Assembly: GCF_004349235.1 (NCBI RefSeq) | Contig: NZ_SMKY01000061.1 | Coordinates: 1 to 37,242, forward strand | DNA length: 37,242 bases | Direction: 5' to 3' | From: Actinomadura darangshiensis | GTDB lineage: Bacteria > Actinomycetota > Actinomycetes > Streptosporangiales > Streptosporangiaceae | Part shown: positions 15,857 through 23,717 of the stretch, one piece after another | Numbering within the stretch: the first letter of the stretch is position 1 | Layout of the letters: the number at the start of each line of letters is the position of its first letter | Program-made: the position numbers and the translations under genes | The notes under the pieces: generated by a model | Told to the model about the DNA's origin: nothing | The model's input: the letters and a program-made list of their open reading frames with translations, nothing else | Databases searched by the model: none

Positions 15857-17047
15857 TCACAGGCCGGGTGGGTCGGGGCTGCACCCCGCGTCGCAGAGGC
15901 GGGACGGCCCGGGCGGCGGGGGCTCGCCGGCCGGCTCCGGGCGCCGGACCGGGCGGTACTCGGGCAGCAGCCGGCGCAGCAGCAGCCGCACCGCGTCGTC
16001 GTCGCCGGCGCCGGCCGCGGCCTCCAGCTCGTCCAGCAGCTGGGGGAGCCCGGCGGGCGGCGCGGCCGGCCGGGTCGCCCAGATCTTCGGGTGGGCGGTG
16101 CGGATCCGGCGCTCGGAGTCGGCGAACACCTTCTCCGCGAGCTTCTCGCCGGGGCCGAGCCCGCTGAACCGGATCGTCACCACCGGCAGCCGCAGCTGCT
16201 CGGCGTACCGGTGCACGAGGTCGATCACCGGGACGGGACGGCCCATGTCCAGGACGAACGTCTCCGCCTCCTCCGCCATCGCCGCCGCCTCGATCAGCAG
16301 GCCCGCCGCCTCCTCCACCGTCATGAAGTGGCGGGCCACCTCGGGATGGGTGATCGTGACGACCTCGCCGGTGGAGATGCGGTGCGCGAGCAGGCTCAGC
16401 AGCGGCCCGGCCGCGCCGATCACGTTGCCGACCCGGACGGCGGCGAAGCACGTCGGGCCGCCCGTCGCCGTCCGCAGCAGCAGCTCGCCGAGCCGCATCG
16501 TCGCGCCGAACACCGAGGTCGGGTCGGCGGCCTTGTCGGACGAGACGAGCACGAGCCGCTGCACGCCGTGCCGCACCGCGGCGTCGATCAGGTGCCGGGT
16601 GCCGAGCACGTTGACGGCGACGCCGCGGCACGGGTCCCGCTCGACCTCCGCCAGCTCGTTCCGCCCGGCCATGTGGAAGACCAGGTCGGGGCGGAGGTCC
16701 GCGACGACCTGGTCGACGCGCCGCCCGTCCCGGACGTCGGCCAAGGCGACCGTGACGCCGGGGAGCCCCGGGCCGAGGCCGGCCAGCTCCCGGCCGAGGC
16801 CCGCCAGGCCGTCGCCGTCCTTGTCGACCAGGCACAGCGCGGCCGGGTCGAGCCGCCGCAGCTCGTGGCAGAGCGCCCGGCCGACCGTCCCGCACGCCCC
16901 GGTGACCAGCACCCGCCGGCCCCGCACGAGCCGCCGCGCGCGATGGCCCGCCATGACGACCTCGTCCCGTCCCATGAGCAGGGCCAGCGGGCTGGCCGGG
17001 ACCGGCACGGGGGCCGCGGCGCGGCGGCGCGGCAGGAAGCGTCGCAT
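15857..17047 (-). CDS. CapD/FlaA1-like SDR polysaccharide protein with altered active site
   Basis: A 396-aa protein. Residues about 45-330 match the nucleotide-sugar 4,6-dehydratase/epimerase domain of CapD/PglF: NAD-binding GACGTVG (50-56), SSDK (169-172), RVGNVIGA and GPGEKLAEKVF. The N-terminal four-helix domain of long CapD proteins is absent. The family has Met-x-x-x-Lys (equivalent to SDR Tyr-x-x-x-Lys) in the VMGATKR motif. Here the same stretch reads VFGATMR, giving F180 and M184. Both residues used for cofactor positioning and catalysis are replaced, while the Lys of SSDK remains. It may be inactive, regulatory, or catalyse something else. The C-terminal 60 residues are Pro-rich. 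It sits 2 bp after the aminotransferase gene. Confidence 0.85.
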   Translation of the reverse strand: MRRFLPRRRAAAPVPVPASPLALLMGRDEVVMAGHRARRLVRGRRVLVTGACGTVGRALCHELRRLDPAALCLVDKDGDGLAGLGRELAGLGPGLPGVTVALADVRDGRRVDQVVADLRPDLVFHMAGRNELAEVERDPCRGVAVNVLGTRHLIDAAVRHGVQRLVLVSSDKAADPTSVFGATMRLGELLLRTATGGPTCFAAVRVGNVIGAAGPLLSLLAHRISTGEVVTITHPEVARHFMTVEEAAGLLIEAAAMAEEAETFVLDMGRPVPVIDLVHRYAEQLRLPVVTIRFSGLGPGEKLAEKVFADSERRIRTAHPKIWATRPAAPPAGLPQLLDELEAAAGAGDDDAVRLLLRRLLPEYRPVRRPEPAGEPPPPGPSRLCDAGCSPDPPGL

Positions 17048-17049
17048 GG

Positions 17050-18195
17050 TCAGCCCCGGGCCCGCAGCGCCTCGGTCAGTGCGGACACCACGCGCTCCTG
17101 CCCGCCGGCGGTGAGCCCCGGGTACAGCGGCAGCGACAGCAGCTCCTCGCCGACCCGGTCGGTCACCGGCACCCGCGCGCACTCGTCCGCGCCGAGGATC
17201 TCCACGTAGGCGGTCATCTGGTTCGCCGGGATGAAGTGCACCGACGTCGCGACGCCCGCCGCCTCCAGCTCGCTGCTGACCGCGTCCCGGTCCGGCACGC
17301 GCACCTGGTAGAGGTGCCAGGCGTGCTGGATCCCGTCGAGGTTGCGCTGCGGCAGGACGAGACCGGGCAGGTCCTTGAGCGCCTCGTCGTACCGCGCGAC
17401 GAGTTCGGCGCGCTGCCGCTGCCAGCCGGGCAGCGCGGCGAGCTGCGCCCGCCCGATCGCCGCCTGGACGTCGGTCATGTTGGCCTTCAGCCCGACCGTC
17501 TTCACGTCGTACCGCCAGCTGCCGCCCGGCAGGTACCGCTTCCAGGAGTCCTTGCTCATCCCGTGCATCCGCGTCGCGCGGACCCGGTCGGCGAACTCCT
17601 GGTCGCTGGACGCGACCGCGCCGCCCTCGCCGATCGGCATGTTCTTCGTCGCGTAGAAGGAGTAGCACGCGGCGAACGACTCCGAGCCGACCGTCCTGCC
17701 GCCGCGCGCGGCGCCGGGGCCGTGGGCGGCGTCCTCGATGACCCTGGTCCGGTCGAGGCCGGCCGCCCCGGCGAGCGCGGCCACGTCCACCGGGTACCCG
17801 CCCTGGTTCTGGACGATCATCGCCCGCGGGGTCACGCGCCCGGCCGCCGCCTTCACCGTCTCCGGGCTCGGCACCAGCGTGTCCGCGTCGATGTCGACGA
17901 ACACCGGCCGGAGCCCCGCGTGCAGGATCGCGTTGATCGCGCCGCAGAACGTCAGGCTCGGCGTCAGCACCGCCGACCCCTCCGGCAGGTCCAGGGCGCG
18001 CAGGCACAGTTCCAGCGCGGTCGTGCACGAGGCGACCGCGACGACGTGCGCGGCGCCCAGGTGGTCGGCGAAGTCCTGCTCGAACGCGGCCGTCTGCGGC
18101 CCCGTCGTGATCCACCCCGAGTCGAGCACCTTGACGACGGCGTCGGACACCTCGCCGGACACCGACGGGATCGTGAACGGAACGGACGAACTCAT
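17050..18195 (-). CDS. DegT/DnrJ/EryC1/StrS sugar aminotransferase
   Basis: A 381-aa PLP enzyme of full family length. The Schiff-base Lys is K184 in SFYATKNMPIGEGG; PLP-phosphate-binding ASCTTALELCL (55-65) and IEDAAHG are present. It should aminate a keto-sugar nucleotide, typically a UDP-4-keto-6-deoxy sugar, to supply an amino sugar for the polymer. The expected partner dehydratase would be the next gene, but that protein lacks key active-site residues, so the keto-sugar may come from elsewhere. It lies 3 bp after the Wzz-like gene. Confidence 0.93.
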   Translation of the reverse strand: MSSSVPFTIPSVSGEVSDAVVKVLDSGWITTGPQTAAFEQDFADHLGAAHVVAVASCTTALELCLRALDLPEGSAVLTPSLTFCGAINAILHAGLRPVFVDIDADTLVPSPETVKAAAGRVTPRAMIVQNQGGYPVDVAALAGAAGLDRTRVIEDAAHGPGAARGGRTVGSESFAACYSFYATKNMPIGEGGAVASSDQEFADRVRATRMHGMSKDSWKRYLPGGSWRYDVKTVGLKANMTDVQAAIGRAQLAALPGWQRQRAELVARYDEALKDLPGLVLPQRNLDGIQHAWHLYQVRVPDRDAVSSELEAAGVATSVHFIPANQMTAYVEILGADECARVPVTDRVGEELLSLPLYPGLTAGGQERVVSALTEALRARG

Positions 18196-18198
18196 CTG

Positions 18199-19584
18199 CT
18201 ACCCCTTGCTCGTGCGGTTGGGGATCTTCCGGGACGCGGCGACGACGCCGAGCAGCGGCCAGCCGGACGCGGCGACCAGGTCGCGGACCGTCTCCAGCCC
18301 CGCCACCCGCGTCACCGGGCCGACCACCACGACCACGCCGACCTCGTCGTCCGAGCCCGGATCGATGTCCTCGAACGCGTGCACGTGGCAGAGCTGGCGG
18401 AGTTGGACCGGCTGGGTCACCTCCGACGGGGACACCTCGCCCGGCTTCTTGGTGATGACGGCGGTGCCGGCGCCGGCGCGGACCACCGACGTGCTCTTCT
18501 TCCCGCCGGACCCGCTGCTGTTGAGGGACGGCCCGCCGCCTTCGGGCGGCGGCCCCTGCCCCTCGTCGGGCTTGTCGGTTCCGCGTCCCGGCCGGGTTTT
18601 GACGACCTTCGTCTCGTCCCCGTACACGGCCGACGCGACCGCCGACACCAGGTCCGGCGGCAGCGGGCCGGGCGCGCCGACCAGCGTGATCCGCCCGACG
18701 CCCTCCTTCTTCGCGGCGAGCCGGATCCGCCGGCCGAGGTCGGCGAGCCGTGCCGGGCCGGCGTCGGCCCAGCCGAGCAGCGGCACCCCGAGCCTGCGTG
18801 CGACCCGCCGCTGCCCCGGGATCGTGGGACGCACCATCTCCGTCACCACCGCGATCAGGATCCCGCCGATCAGCCCGACCAGGCCCGCGATCGACGCCAT
18901 CATGACCACCGGGTTCGTGCGCGGCGCCAGCACCGCCGGCTGCACCACCGACGCCGTCCCCGCCGACGACAGCTGCGTCTGCAGGTCCGACCGGTTCGAG
19001 CGCAGGTCGGTCAGCTCCGCCTGCACCCGCTCCCGCTCGTTGGCGGCGCCGATGTCGGGGTCCGGCTGCGCGCCCGCCCGCTGCGACAGCGGCCCGAGCT
19101 TCTTCTCCAGGTCCCGGACGCGCTCGTCGATCTCGTCCATCTGCTGCTTGATCGAGCCCTGGTTGGACTCGTTGATCTCCTTGACGACGGCGGCGCCGAT
19201 CGCGTCCGCCAGCCGCCGCGCCACCCCCGGGTCGCGGTCCTTCACCGACAGCTCCACCACCGTGGACGTGCCGAGCCCGGTCACCCCGATCGCCTTGGCG
19301 ACCTTCGCCGGCCGCCGCTCCACGCGCTGCCGGCGCAGGATCTCGCTCAGCAGGGTCTCGCTGGTCGCGAACGCCTTCACCTGGCTGACCACGATGGACA
19401 CGCCCGCGTCCCCGGGCGCCGCGTCGGTCGCCTTGCTGCTCGCCTGCAGCCGCGCCCCGGCCGTGTACGGCGGCTCCTGCCCGCTCATGACCGCGCCCAC
19501 CAGCAGCAGCGGAAGAACCGTCATGGCCAGCAGGAGCGCCCAGTAGCTGCGCACCACCCGCGCGGCGACTTCGTCGATCTCCAC
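18199..19584 (-). CDS. Wzz-like chain-length protein with degenerate cytoplasmic domain
   Basis: A 461-aa protein. TM1 (about 14-34) and TM2 (about 228-252, MMASIAGLVGLIGGILIAVVTEM) flank a periplasm-side domain with a predicted coiled coil (KQQMDEIDERVRDLEKKLGPL), the Wzz/PCP layout. About 200 cytoplasmic residues follow with the general order of a BY-kinase domain (RRLGVPLLGW, GRITLVGAP, VGVVVVVGPVT). They have no Walker A lysine loop and no Tyr-rich tail, and carry a Gly/Lys/Pro-rich insert. It is probably a length regulator without kinase activity. First gene of the EPS operon. GTG start with GGAGGG 7 nt upstream. Confidence 0.82.
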   Translation of the reverse strand: MEIDEVAARVVRSYWALLLAMTVLPLLLVGAVMSGQEPPYTAGARLQASSKATDAAPGDAGVSIVVSQVKAFATSETLLSEILRRQRVERRPAKVAKAIGVTGLGTSTVVELSVKDRDPGVARRLADAIGAAVVKEINESNQGSIKQQMDEIDERVRDLEKKLGPLSQRAGAQPDPDIGAANERERVQAELTDLRSNRSDLQTQLSSAGTASVVQPAVLAPRTNPVVMMASIAGLVGLIGGILIAVVTEMVRPTIPGQRRVARRLGVPLLGWADAGPARLADLGRRIRLAAKKEGVGRITLVGAPGPLPPDLVSAVASAVYGDETKVVKTRPGRGTDKPDEGQGPPPEGGGPSLNSSGSGGKKSTSVVRAGAGTAVITKKPGEVSPSEVTQPVQLRQLCHVHAFEDIDPGSDDEVGVVVVVGPVTRVAGLETVRDLVAASGWPLLGVVAASRKIPNRTSKG

Positions 19585-19680
19585 GATCTTCCCTCCGGCT
19601 TCGTCACGGCCGAGCGTAGGAAGCCGCCATCGCGGAGCAATCGCCCAAAAGACGACCCTGGTCTACGCCGTTTGCAGGGG

Positions 19681-20334
19681 TCAGCCGGACGGGCGCATGC
19701 CGGCGCGCATCGCGAGCGTGATGGCCTCCAGCGCGGAGTGCATGTCGAGCTTGGCCAGCAGGTTCTGCGTGTGCGTCCGGACGGTGTTGGCCGACAGGCC
19801 GAGCCGCTCGGCGATCTCCGCGCGGTTCAGGCCGTCCACCATGCACTGGAGGACCTCGCGCTCGCGCGGCGTCAGGCCGGCGAGCAGGTCACCGCTCGGC
19901 CCGCCGGCGTCCTGCGTCAGCCTCCGCAGCACCTCGCCGAGCACGTCCGGCGGGATCCAGCCGCCCTGCCGCGCCGCCGACCGGATCACCCGCGCGACCA
20001 GGTCGGCGCTCTCGGTCTTGCCGAGCCAGCCCACCGCGCCGCGCCGGACCGCCTGCACCAGCACGTCCAGCTCCGTCATCGCGGTCAGCACCACGACCCG
20101 CACGTCCGGGTGCCGCTCGCGGACCCGGTCCAGGACGTCCAGCCCGCTCTCCGCGCCCAGCGTCAGGTCGAGGACGAGCACCCGCGGGCGCTCGGTGGCG
20201 GTCAGCGCGAGCGCGCGCCGCCCGTCGGCGGCGATCGGCAGGATCACCAGATCGGGCTCGCGCCCGAGCCGCGCCGCGAGGGCCTCGGCGAACAGTGCGT
20301 GATCGTCCACGATGAGGACGCGGATCCGTTCCAT
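19681..20334 (-). CDS. Orphan LuxR-family response regulator at the EPS locus
   Basis: A 217-aa protein. The receiver domain has D10-D11 and probable phospho-acceptor D56 in LVLDLTLGAESG. The C-terminal LuxR helix-turn-helix is LTPREREVLQCMVDGLNRAEIAERLG. No kinase gene adjoins it. It lies just upstream of the Wzz-like gene on the same strand, with a 96-bp gap, and divergently from the galE-like gene, so control of the EPS locus is the obvious inference. ATG at 20334 begins the conserved MERIRVLIVDDHALF; a longer in-frame start 14 codons upstream would add only a poorly conserved tail. Confidence 0.9.
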   Translation of the reverse strand: MERIRVLIVDDHALFAEALAARLGREPDLVILPIAADGRRALALTATERPRVLVLDLTLGAESGLDVLDRVRERHPDVRVVVLTAMTELDVLVQAVRRGAVGWLGKTESADLVARVIRSAARQGGWIPPDVLGEVLRRLTQDAGGPSGDLLAGLTPREREVLQCMVDGLNRAEIAERLGLSANTVRTHTQNLLAKLDMHSALEAITLAMRAGMRPSG

Positions 20335-20512
20335 CCACCGACCATGACCGGTGCGGGGGCCCGGCGGATCCCGCAAACGCTGTACTCGTTTCGGACGCCC
20401 GATTGCCGCCGCGCCCCGCCGCCGGCCGCCGCGGGGAGGACTCGTGCGCGGACGCGGCGGGCCGCCGCCCGGTTCACGCCCGTCCGGAGGCGGTCACCTG
20501 GAGTGCGGAACG

Positions 20513-20541
20513 TTGACCGTCCGCTGCCGGCTGCTGATCCT
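20513..20541 (+). promoter_or_regulatory. Candidate promoter of the galE-like gene
   Basis: TTGACC (20513-20518) and GATCCT (20536-20541) are separated by 17 bp and lie 43 bp upstream of the ATG. The -35 is good and the -10 is weak but acceptable for an actinomycete housekeeping promoter. Confidence 0.4.
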
Positions 20542-20583
20542 GTGGCTGTTCAAGGGGACGCACTGGCCTGCAGGGGATGCCAC

Positions 20584-21588
20584 ATGAAAGTGCTGATCAC
20601 TGGGGGAGCCGGGTTCATCGGCAGCACGATCGCCTCCGCCTTCGTCGAGCGCGGGGTCACCCCCGTGGTGCTCGACAGCCTCATCACCGGCCGGCAGGAG
20701 TTCACCGCCGGCAAGATCTTCTACCAGGGCGACATCGGGGACGGGGACCTGGTCGACGAGATCTTCCGCGACCACCCCGACATCATCGCCACCGTGCACT
20801 GCGCCGCGCTGATCGTGGTGCCCGACTCGATGACGGACCCGCTGCGCTACTACCGGGTCAACCTCTCCAAGACCCTCGACCTCGCGGGGCACCTCGTCCG
20901 CAACGGCTGCGACCGGATGATCTTCGCGTCCACCGCGGGGATGTACCGCCCGGAGCCGGACCTCTCGGTCACCGAGACGTCCTTCCTCGAACCGCAGAAC
21001 CCGTACACCCGCTCGAAGATGATGGCGGAGCTCCTCCTGCAGGACTTCGGCAAGGCCTACGGCCTGCGCGTCATCTCGCTGCGCTACCTGAACCCGATCG
21101 GCGCCGACCCGCGGCTGCGCACCGGCCTGCAGAACAGCAAGCCCACGCACGCCCTCGGCAAGATGATCGAGTGCTACACCCTGGGCGTCCCCTTCAAGAT
21201 CACCGGAGTGGACTGGGAGACCCGGGACGGCACCGCGATCCGCGACTACATCCACGTCTGGGACATCGCCCGCGCCTTCTACGAGGCCGCCGCCCGCTTC
21301 GACTCGATCATCCCGCCGGTCGGCGACCACTCGCGCTACGAGGTCGTCAACCTGGGGACGGGCGACGGCACCACCGTCCGCGAACTGGTCGCCGCCTTCC
21401 GCGAGGTGGTCGGCGACGGGTTCGCCGCGGAGGACGCGCCGGCCCGCCCCGGCGACGTCGTCGGCGCCTACGTCGACCCGGCCAAGGCCTGGGACCTGCT
21501 CGCCTGGAAGCCCGAATACACCATCGAGGACGCCATCCGCCACTCCCTCCAATGGGCCGACCGGCGAAGGGAACTCGACGTCGCCTGA
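20584..21588 (+). CDS. galE: UDP-glucose 4-epimerase-like NAD-dependent epimerase
   Basis: A 334-aa extended SDR. The Rossmann motif GGAGFIG (7-13), DIGDGD, catalytic Y141-x-x-x-K145 in NPYTRSK and a Ser/Thr in FASTAGMY (116-117) are all present. LRYLNPIGADPRLRTG and the RDYIHVWDIARAF motif are characteristic of GalE. It interconverts UDP-glucose and UDP-galactose or a related pair, supplying precursor to the EPS locus. I start it at ATG 20584 with an upstream AGGGG; a longer open frame extends far upstream but is not coding there. It is divergent from the operon and ends in a strong hairpin. Confidence 0.9.
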   Translation: MKVLITGGAGFIGSTIASAFVERGVTPVVLDSLITGRQEFTAGKIFYQGDIGDGDLVDEIFRDHPDIIATVHCAALIVVPDSMTDPLRYYRVNLSKTLDLAGHLVRNGCDRMIFASTAGMYRPEPDLSVTETSFLEPQNPYTRSKMMAELLLQDFGKAYGLRVISLRYLNPIGADPRLRTGLQNSKPTHALGKMIECYTLGVPFKITGVDWETRDGTAIRDYIHVWDIARAFYEAAARFDSIIPPVGDHSRYEVVNLGTGDGTTVRELVAAFREVVGDGFAAEDAPARPGDVVGAYVDPAKAWDLLAWKPEYTIEDAIRHSLQWADRRRELDVA

Positions 21589-21602
21589 CCCCGGCTCGCC
21601 CC

Positions 21603-21637
21603 GCGGCGTGCTGCCCACCCACCGGGCAGCACGCCGC
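21603..21637 (+). terminator. Strong hairpin terminator after galE
   Basis: A 14-bp perfect stem: 21603-21616 pairs with 21624-21637, with the 7-nt loop ACCCACC. It begins 14 bp after the stop codon and separates the EPS region from the lipid cassette. Confidence 0.8.
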
Positions 21638-21651
21638 TTCGGTCCGCCCCG

Positions 21652-21680
21652 CGTGATGTGGTTCACGTCGGGTCGGACCC
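21652..21680 (+). promoter_or_regulatory. Short palindromes upstream of the lipid cassette
   Basis: CGTGA (21652-21656) and TCACG (21663-21667) form a 5-bp inverted repeat with a 6-bp spacer. GGGTC-G-GACCC (21670-21680) forms a second. They lie 70-95 bp upstream of the cassette's first start codon. Both are short, so this is only a tentative control region. No -10 is convincing. Confidence 0.25.
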
Positions 21681-21747
21681 GTCCATCCGCCCTCCGGCTC
21701 CGAACTCCCGGTGTGAGGGCCCGGAGACGGGGCCGGGAGGGACGGAT

Positions 21748-22998
21748 GTGCCAGGACGGCGGACGATCGCGGTCATCGGAGGCGGCGTCTCGGGGTTGAC
21801 GGCCGCGCACGTCCTGCAGCGGACGTGCGACGTCACCCTGTACGAGGCCGACGAGCGGCTCGGCGGGCATGCGCACACGCATGACGTCGCTGAGGGGGCG
21901 GGGCTGCTCGCCGTCGACAGCGGGTTCATCGTGCACAACGACCGGACGTATCCGCTGCTGCGCCGGCTCTTCCGGGAGCTGGACGTGCCCACGCGGGACA
22001 CGGAGATGAGCATGTCCGTCGCCTGCGGAGGCTGCGGGCTCGAATATGCGGGGGCGCTCGGGCCGTCCGGGTTGTTCGCCACGCCCCGGTCGCTGGTGCG
22101 TGGACGGTATTTGCGCATGCTGCGCGAGATTCCGCGTTTCCATCGAGCGGCGCGTGCGCTCTTGGGCGATCCGGGTGACCAGCGGACGCTGGACGAATTT
22201 CTACGAGGGCGTTTCTCGTCCTACTTCCGCGCGCATTTCATGACGCCTCTGGTGGCGGCAGTGTGGTCTTGCGCCCCCGAGACCGCCGGCCGCTACCCGG
22301 CCCGTTATCTGTTCACGTTCCTGGAAAACCACGGAATGCTCTCCGTGAACGGTTCGCACCACTGGAAGACCGTCGTCGGCGGCTCGCGGACGTATGTGGA
22401 GCGGGTGGCCAAGGCATTGACCGCCGTGCACACATCCGCGCCCGTGCGGGCAGTGCGGCGAATGGCTGATGGCGTTGAGGTCCGGGATGAGTCAGGGCAG
22501 GCTCGCCTCTTCGACGGCGCCGTCATCGCCACGCATCCGGACCAGGCGCTGGCAATGCGTGCGGACCCAGGCGTGGCGGAGAAGCAACTACTCGGCGCGT
22601 TCACGTATTCGCGTAATCCGACGGTATTGCACACCGACGACCGGGTGCTCCCGAAGGCGAACACGGCGCGGGCGGCCTGGAACTACAGCATGGAATCGTG
22701 CGAGGCCCGTCCCGGGCATGTCCGCGTGCACTACGACATGAATCGGCTCCAAGGGCTGCCCGGCGATCGTCCGCATGTCGTGACGTTGAACGGCGACGTC
22801 GCCGACGAGCACGTGCTGGCGCGCATGGTCTACGAGCATCCCGTCTACACGCCCGAGTCCGTGGCCGCGCAGGGGCGGCTGCACGAACTGAACGACGGTG
22901 TTCTCGCCTATGCGGGCGCCTATCACGGGTGGGGCTTCCATGAGGACGGTTGCCGTTCGGGCGTTGAGGCAGCCGCTTCGCTGGGAGGTGTCTGGTGA
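21748..22998 (+). CDS. FAD/NAD(P)-binding oxidoreductase (COG2907 type)
   Basis: A 416-aa flavoprotein of the amine-oxidase-like superfamily. The dinucleotide motif is IAVIGGGVSGLTAAHVL (about 6-22), followed by YEADERLGGHAHTH, and AGAYHGWGFHEDG near the C-terminus closes the FAD site. COG2907 proteins are regularly found beside DUF1365 and cyclopropane-fatty-acid synthase genes, as here. A redox step on modified acyl chains is inferred; the substrate is not established. The GTG at 21748 has GGGAGG 7 nt upstream. The stop overlaps the next start by 4 nt (GTGA). Third codon positions use A/T visibly more often than in neighbouring loci. Confidence 0.88.
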   Translation: MPGRRTIAVIGGGVSGLTAAHVLQRTCDVTLYEADERLGGHAHTHDVAEGAGLLAVDSGFIVHNDRTYPLLRRLFRELDVPTRDTEMSMSVACGGCGLEYAGALGPSGLFATPRSLVRGRYLRMLREIPRFHRAARALLGDPGDQRTLDEFLRGRFSSYFRAHFMTPLVAAVWSCAPETAGRYPARYLFTFLENHGMLSVNGSHHWKTVVGGSRTYVERVAKALTAVHTSAPVRAVRRMADGVEVRDESGQARLFDGAVIATHPDQALAMRADPGVAEKQLLGAFTYSRNPTVLHTDDRVLPKANTARAAWNYSMESCEARPGHVRVHYDMNRLQGLPGDRPHVVTLNGDVADEHVLARMVYEHPVYTPESVAAQGRLHELNDGVLAYAGAYHGWGFHEDGCRSGVEAAASLGGVW

Positions 22999-23717
22999 CC
23001 CCGGCGCTGTACGAATGCACGCTGACCCATGTCCGCCCGTCTCCTATCCGCAACGCATTCCGCTATGGGACGTATCTGTGGCTCATCGATCTGGATGAGC
23101 CACCGCGCCTGCCCTGGCCTCTGCGGATGCTGGCGGGTTTCAATTCCCTGGACCATGGTGAAGGTGCGAGCACGTCGATCAGAGACGACCTGGATGAATT
23201 CCTCCTCCAACGAGGATATCTGTCGGCGCCGCGACGAATACTGATGCTCGCTCACGCGCGGGTCCTGGGCCACGTCTTCAACCCGCTCACCGTCTACTGG
23301 TGTTTCGCATCGTCCGGCGAGCTGCTGTGCGTGGTCGCCGAAGTCCACAACACCTACGGCGGGCGCCATCGCTACCTCCTGCACACCGACGCAAGAGGAC
23401 GAGCAGAGACCGGCAAAGAGTTCTACGTGTCGCCCTTCTATCCGGTTGAGGGCGCCTACCGGATGAGCCTGCCCCTTCCGGACGAGCGACTCGCCCTCAC
23501 CATCGCACTCCACACAACGCCGGGCGACGCGCCATTCATCGCGACACTGCGCGGCACGAGGCGGCGCGCGAACACGCCCGGCCTGCTCGCCGCGTTCGTC
23601 CGCCATCCGTGCGCGCCACTGGCCGGCGCGGTCCGCATCCGCGTCCAGGGGATCCGGCTGTACCTGCGGGGGCTCCGCCCACACCCGCGTCCAAGGACAT
23701 CCCAGGGGGATTCATGA
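22995..23717 (+). CDS. DUF1365 protein of the lipid-modification cassette
   Basis: A 240-aa protein matching DUF1365 (COG3496): LYECTLTHVRPSPIRNAFRYGTYLWLIDLDE at the start, then LAHARVLGHVFNPLTVYWCF and VVAEVHNTYGGRHRY. These motifs hold conserved His, Tyr and Asn residues that could bind a ligand. No activity can be assigned from sequence. It is coupled to the flavoprotein before it (GTGA overlap) and the methyltransferase after it (ATGA overlap), so fixed stoichiometry is likely. The C-terminus is rich in Arg and Pro. Confidence 0.88.
   Translation: MTPALYECTLTHVRPSPIRNAFRYGTYLWLIDLDEPPRLPWPLRMLAGFNSLDHGEGASTSIRDDLDEFLLQRGYLSAPRRILMLAHARVLGHVFNPLTVYWCFASSGELLCVVAEVHNTYGGRHRYLLHTDARGRAETGKEFYVSPFYPVEGAYRMSLPLPDERLALTIALHTTPGDAPFIATLRGTRRRANTPGLLAAFVRHPCAPLAGAVRIRVQGIRLYLRGLRPHPRPRTSQGDS

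Noticed and set aside
17048..18115. Upstream extension of the SDR frame
   Set aside because: It is a shadow of the aminotransferase; the SDR start at 17047 gives a sensible N-terminus and a 2-bp gap.
19585..19680. Possible promoter before the Wzz-like gene (TTGCTC ... TACGCT)
   Set aside because: Weak -35 and 16-bp spacing; a promoter is likely somewhere here but I cannot place it with confidence.
17236..20583. Very long plus-strand open frame running into galE
   Set aside because: It is antisense to the aminotransferase, Wzz-like and LuxR genes, is compositionally Arg/Pro/Ala/His-rich, and matches no family. Only the part from ATG 20584 is coding.
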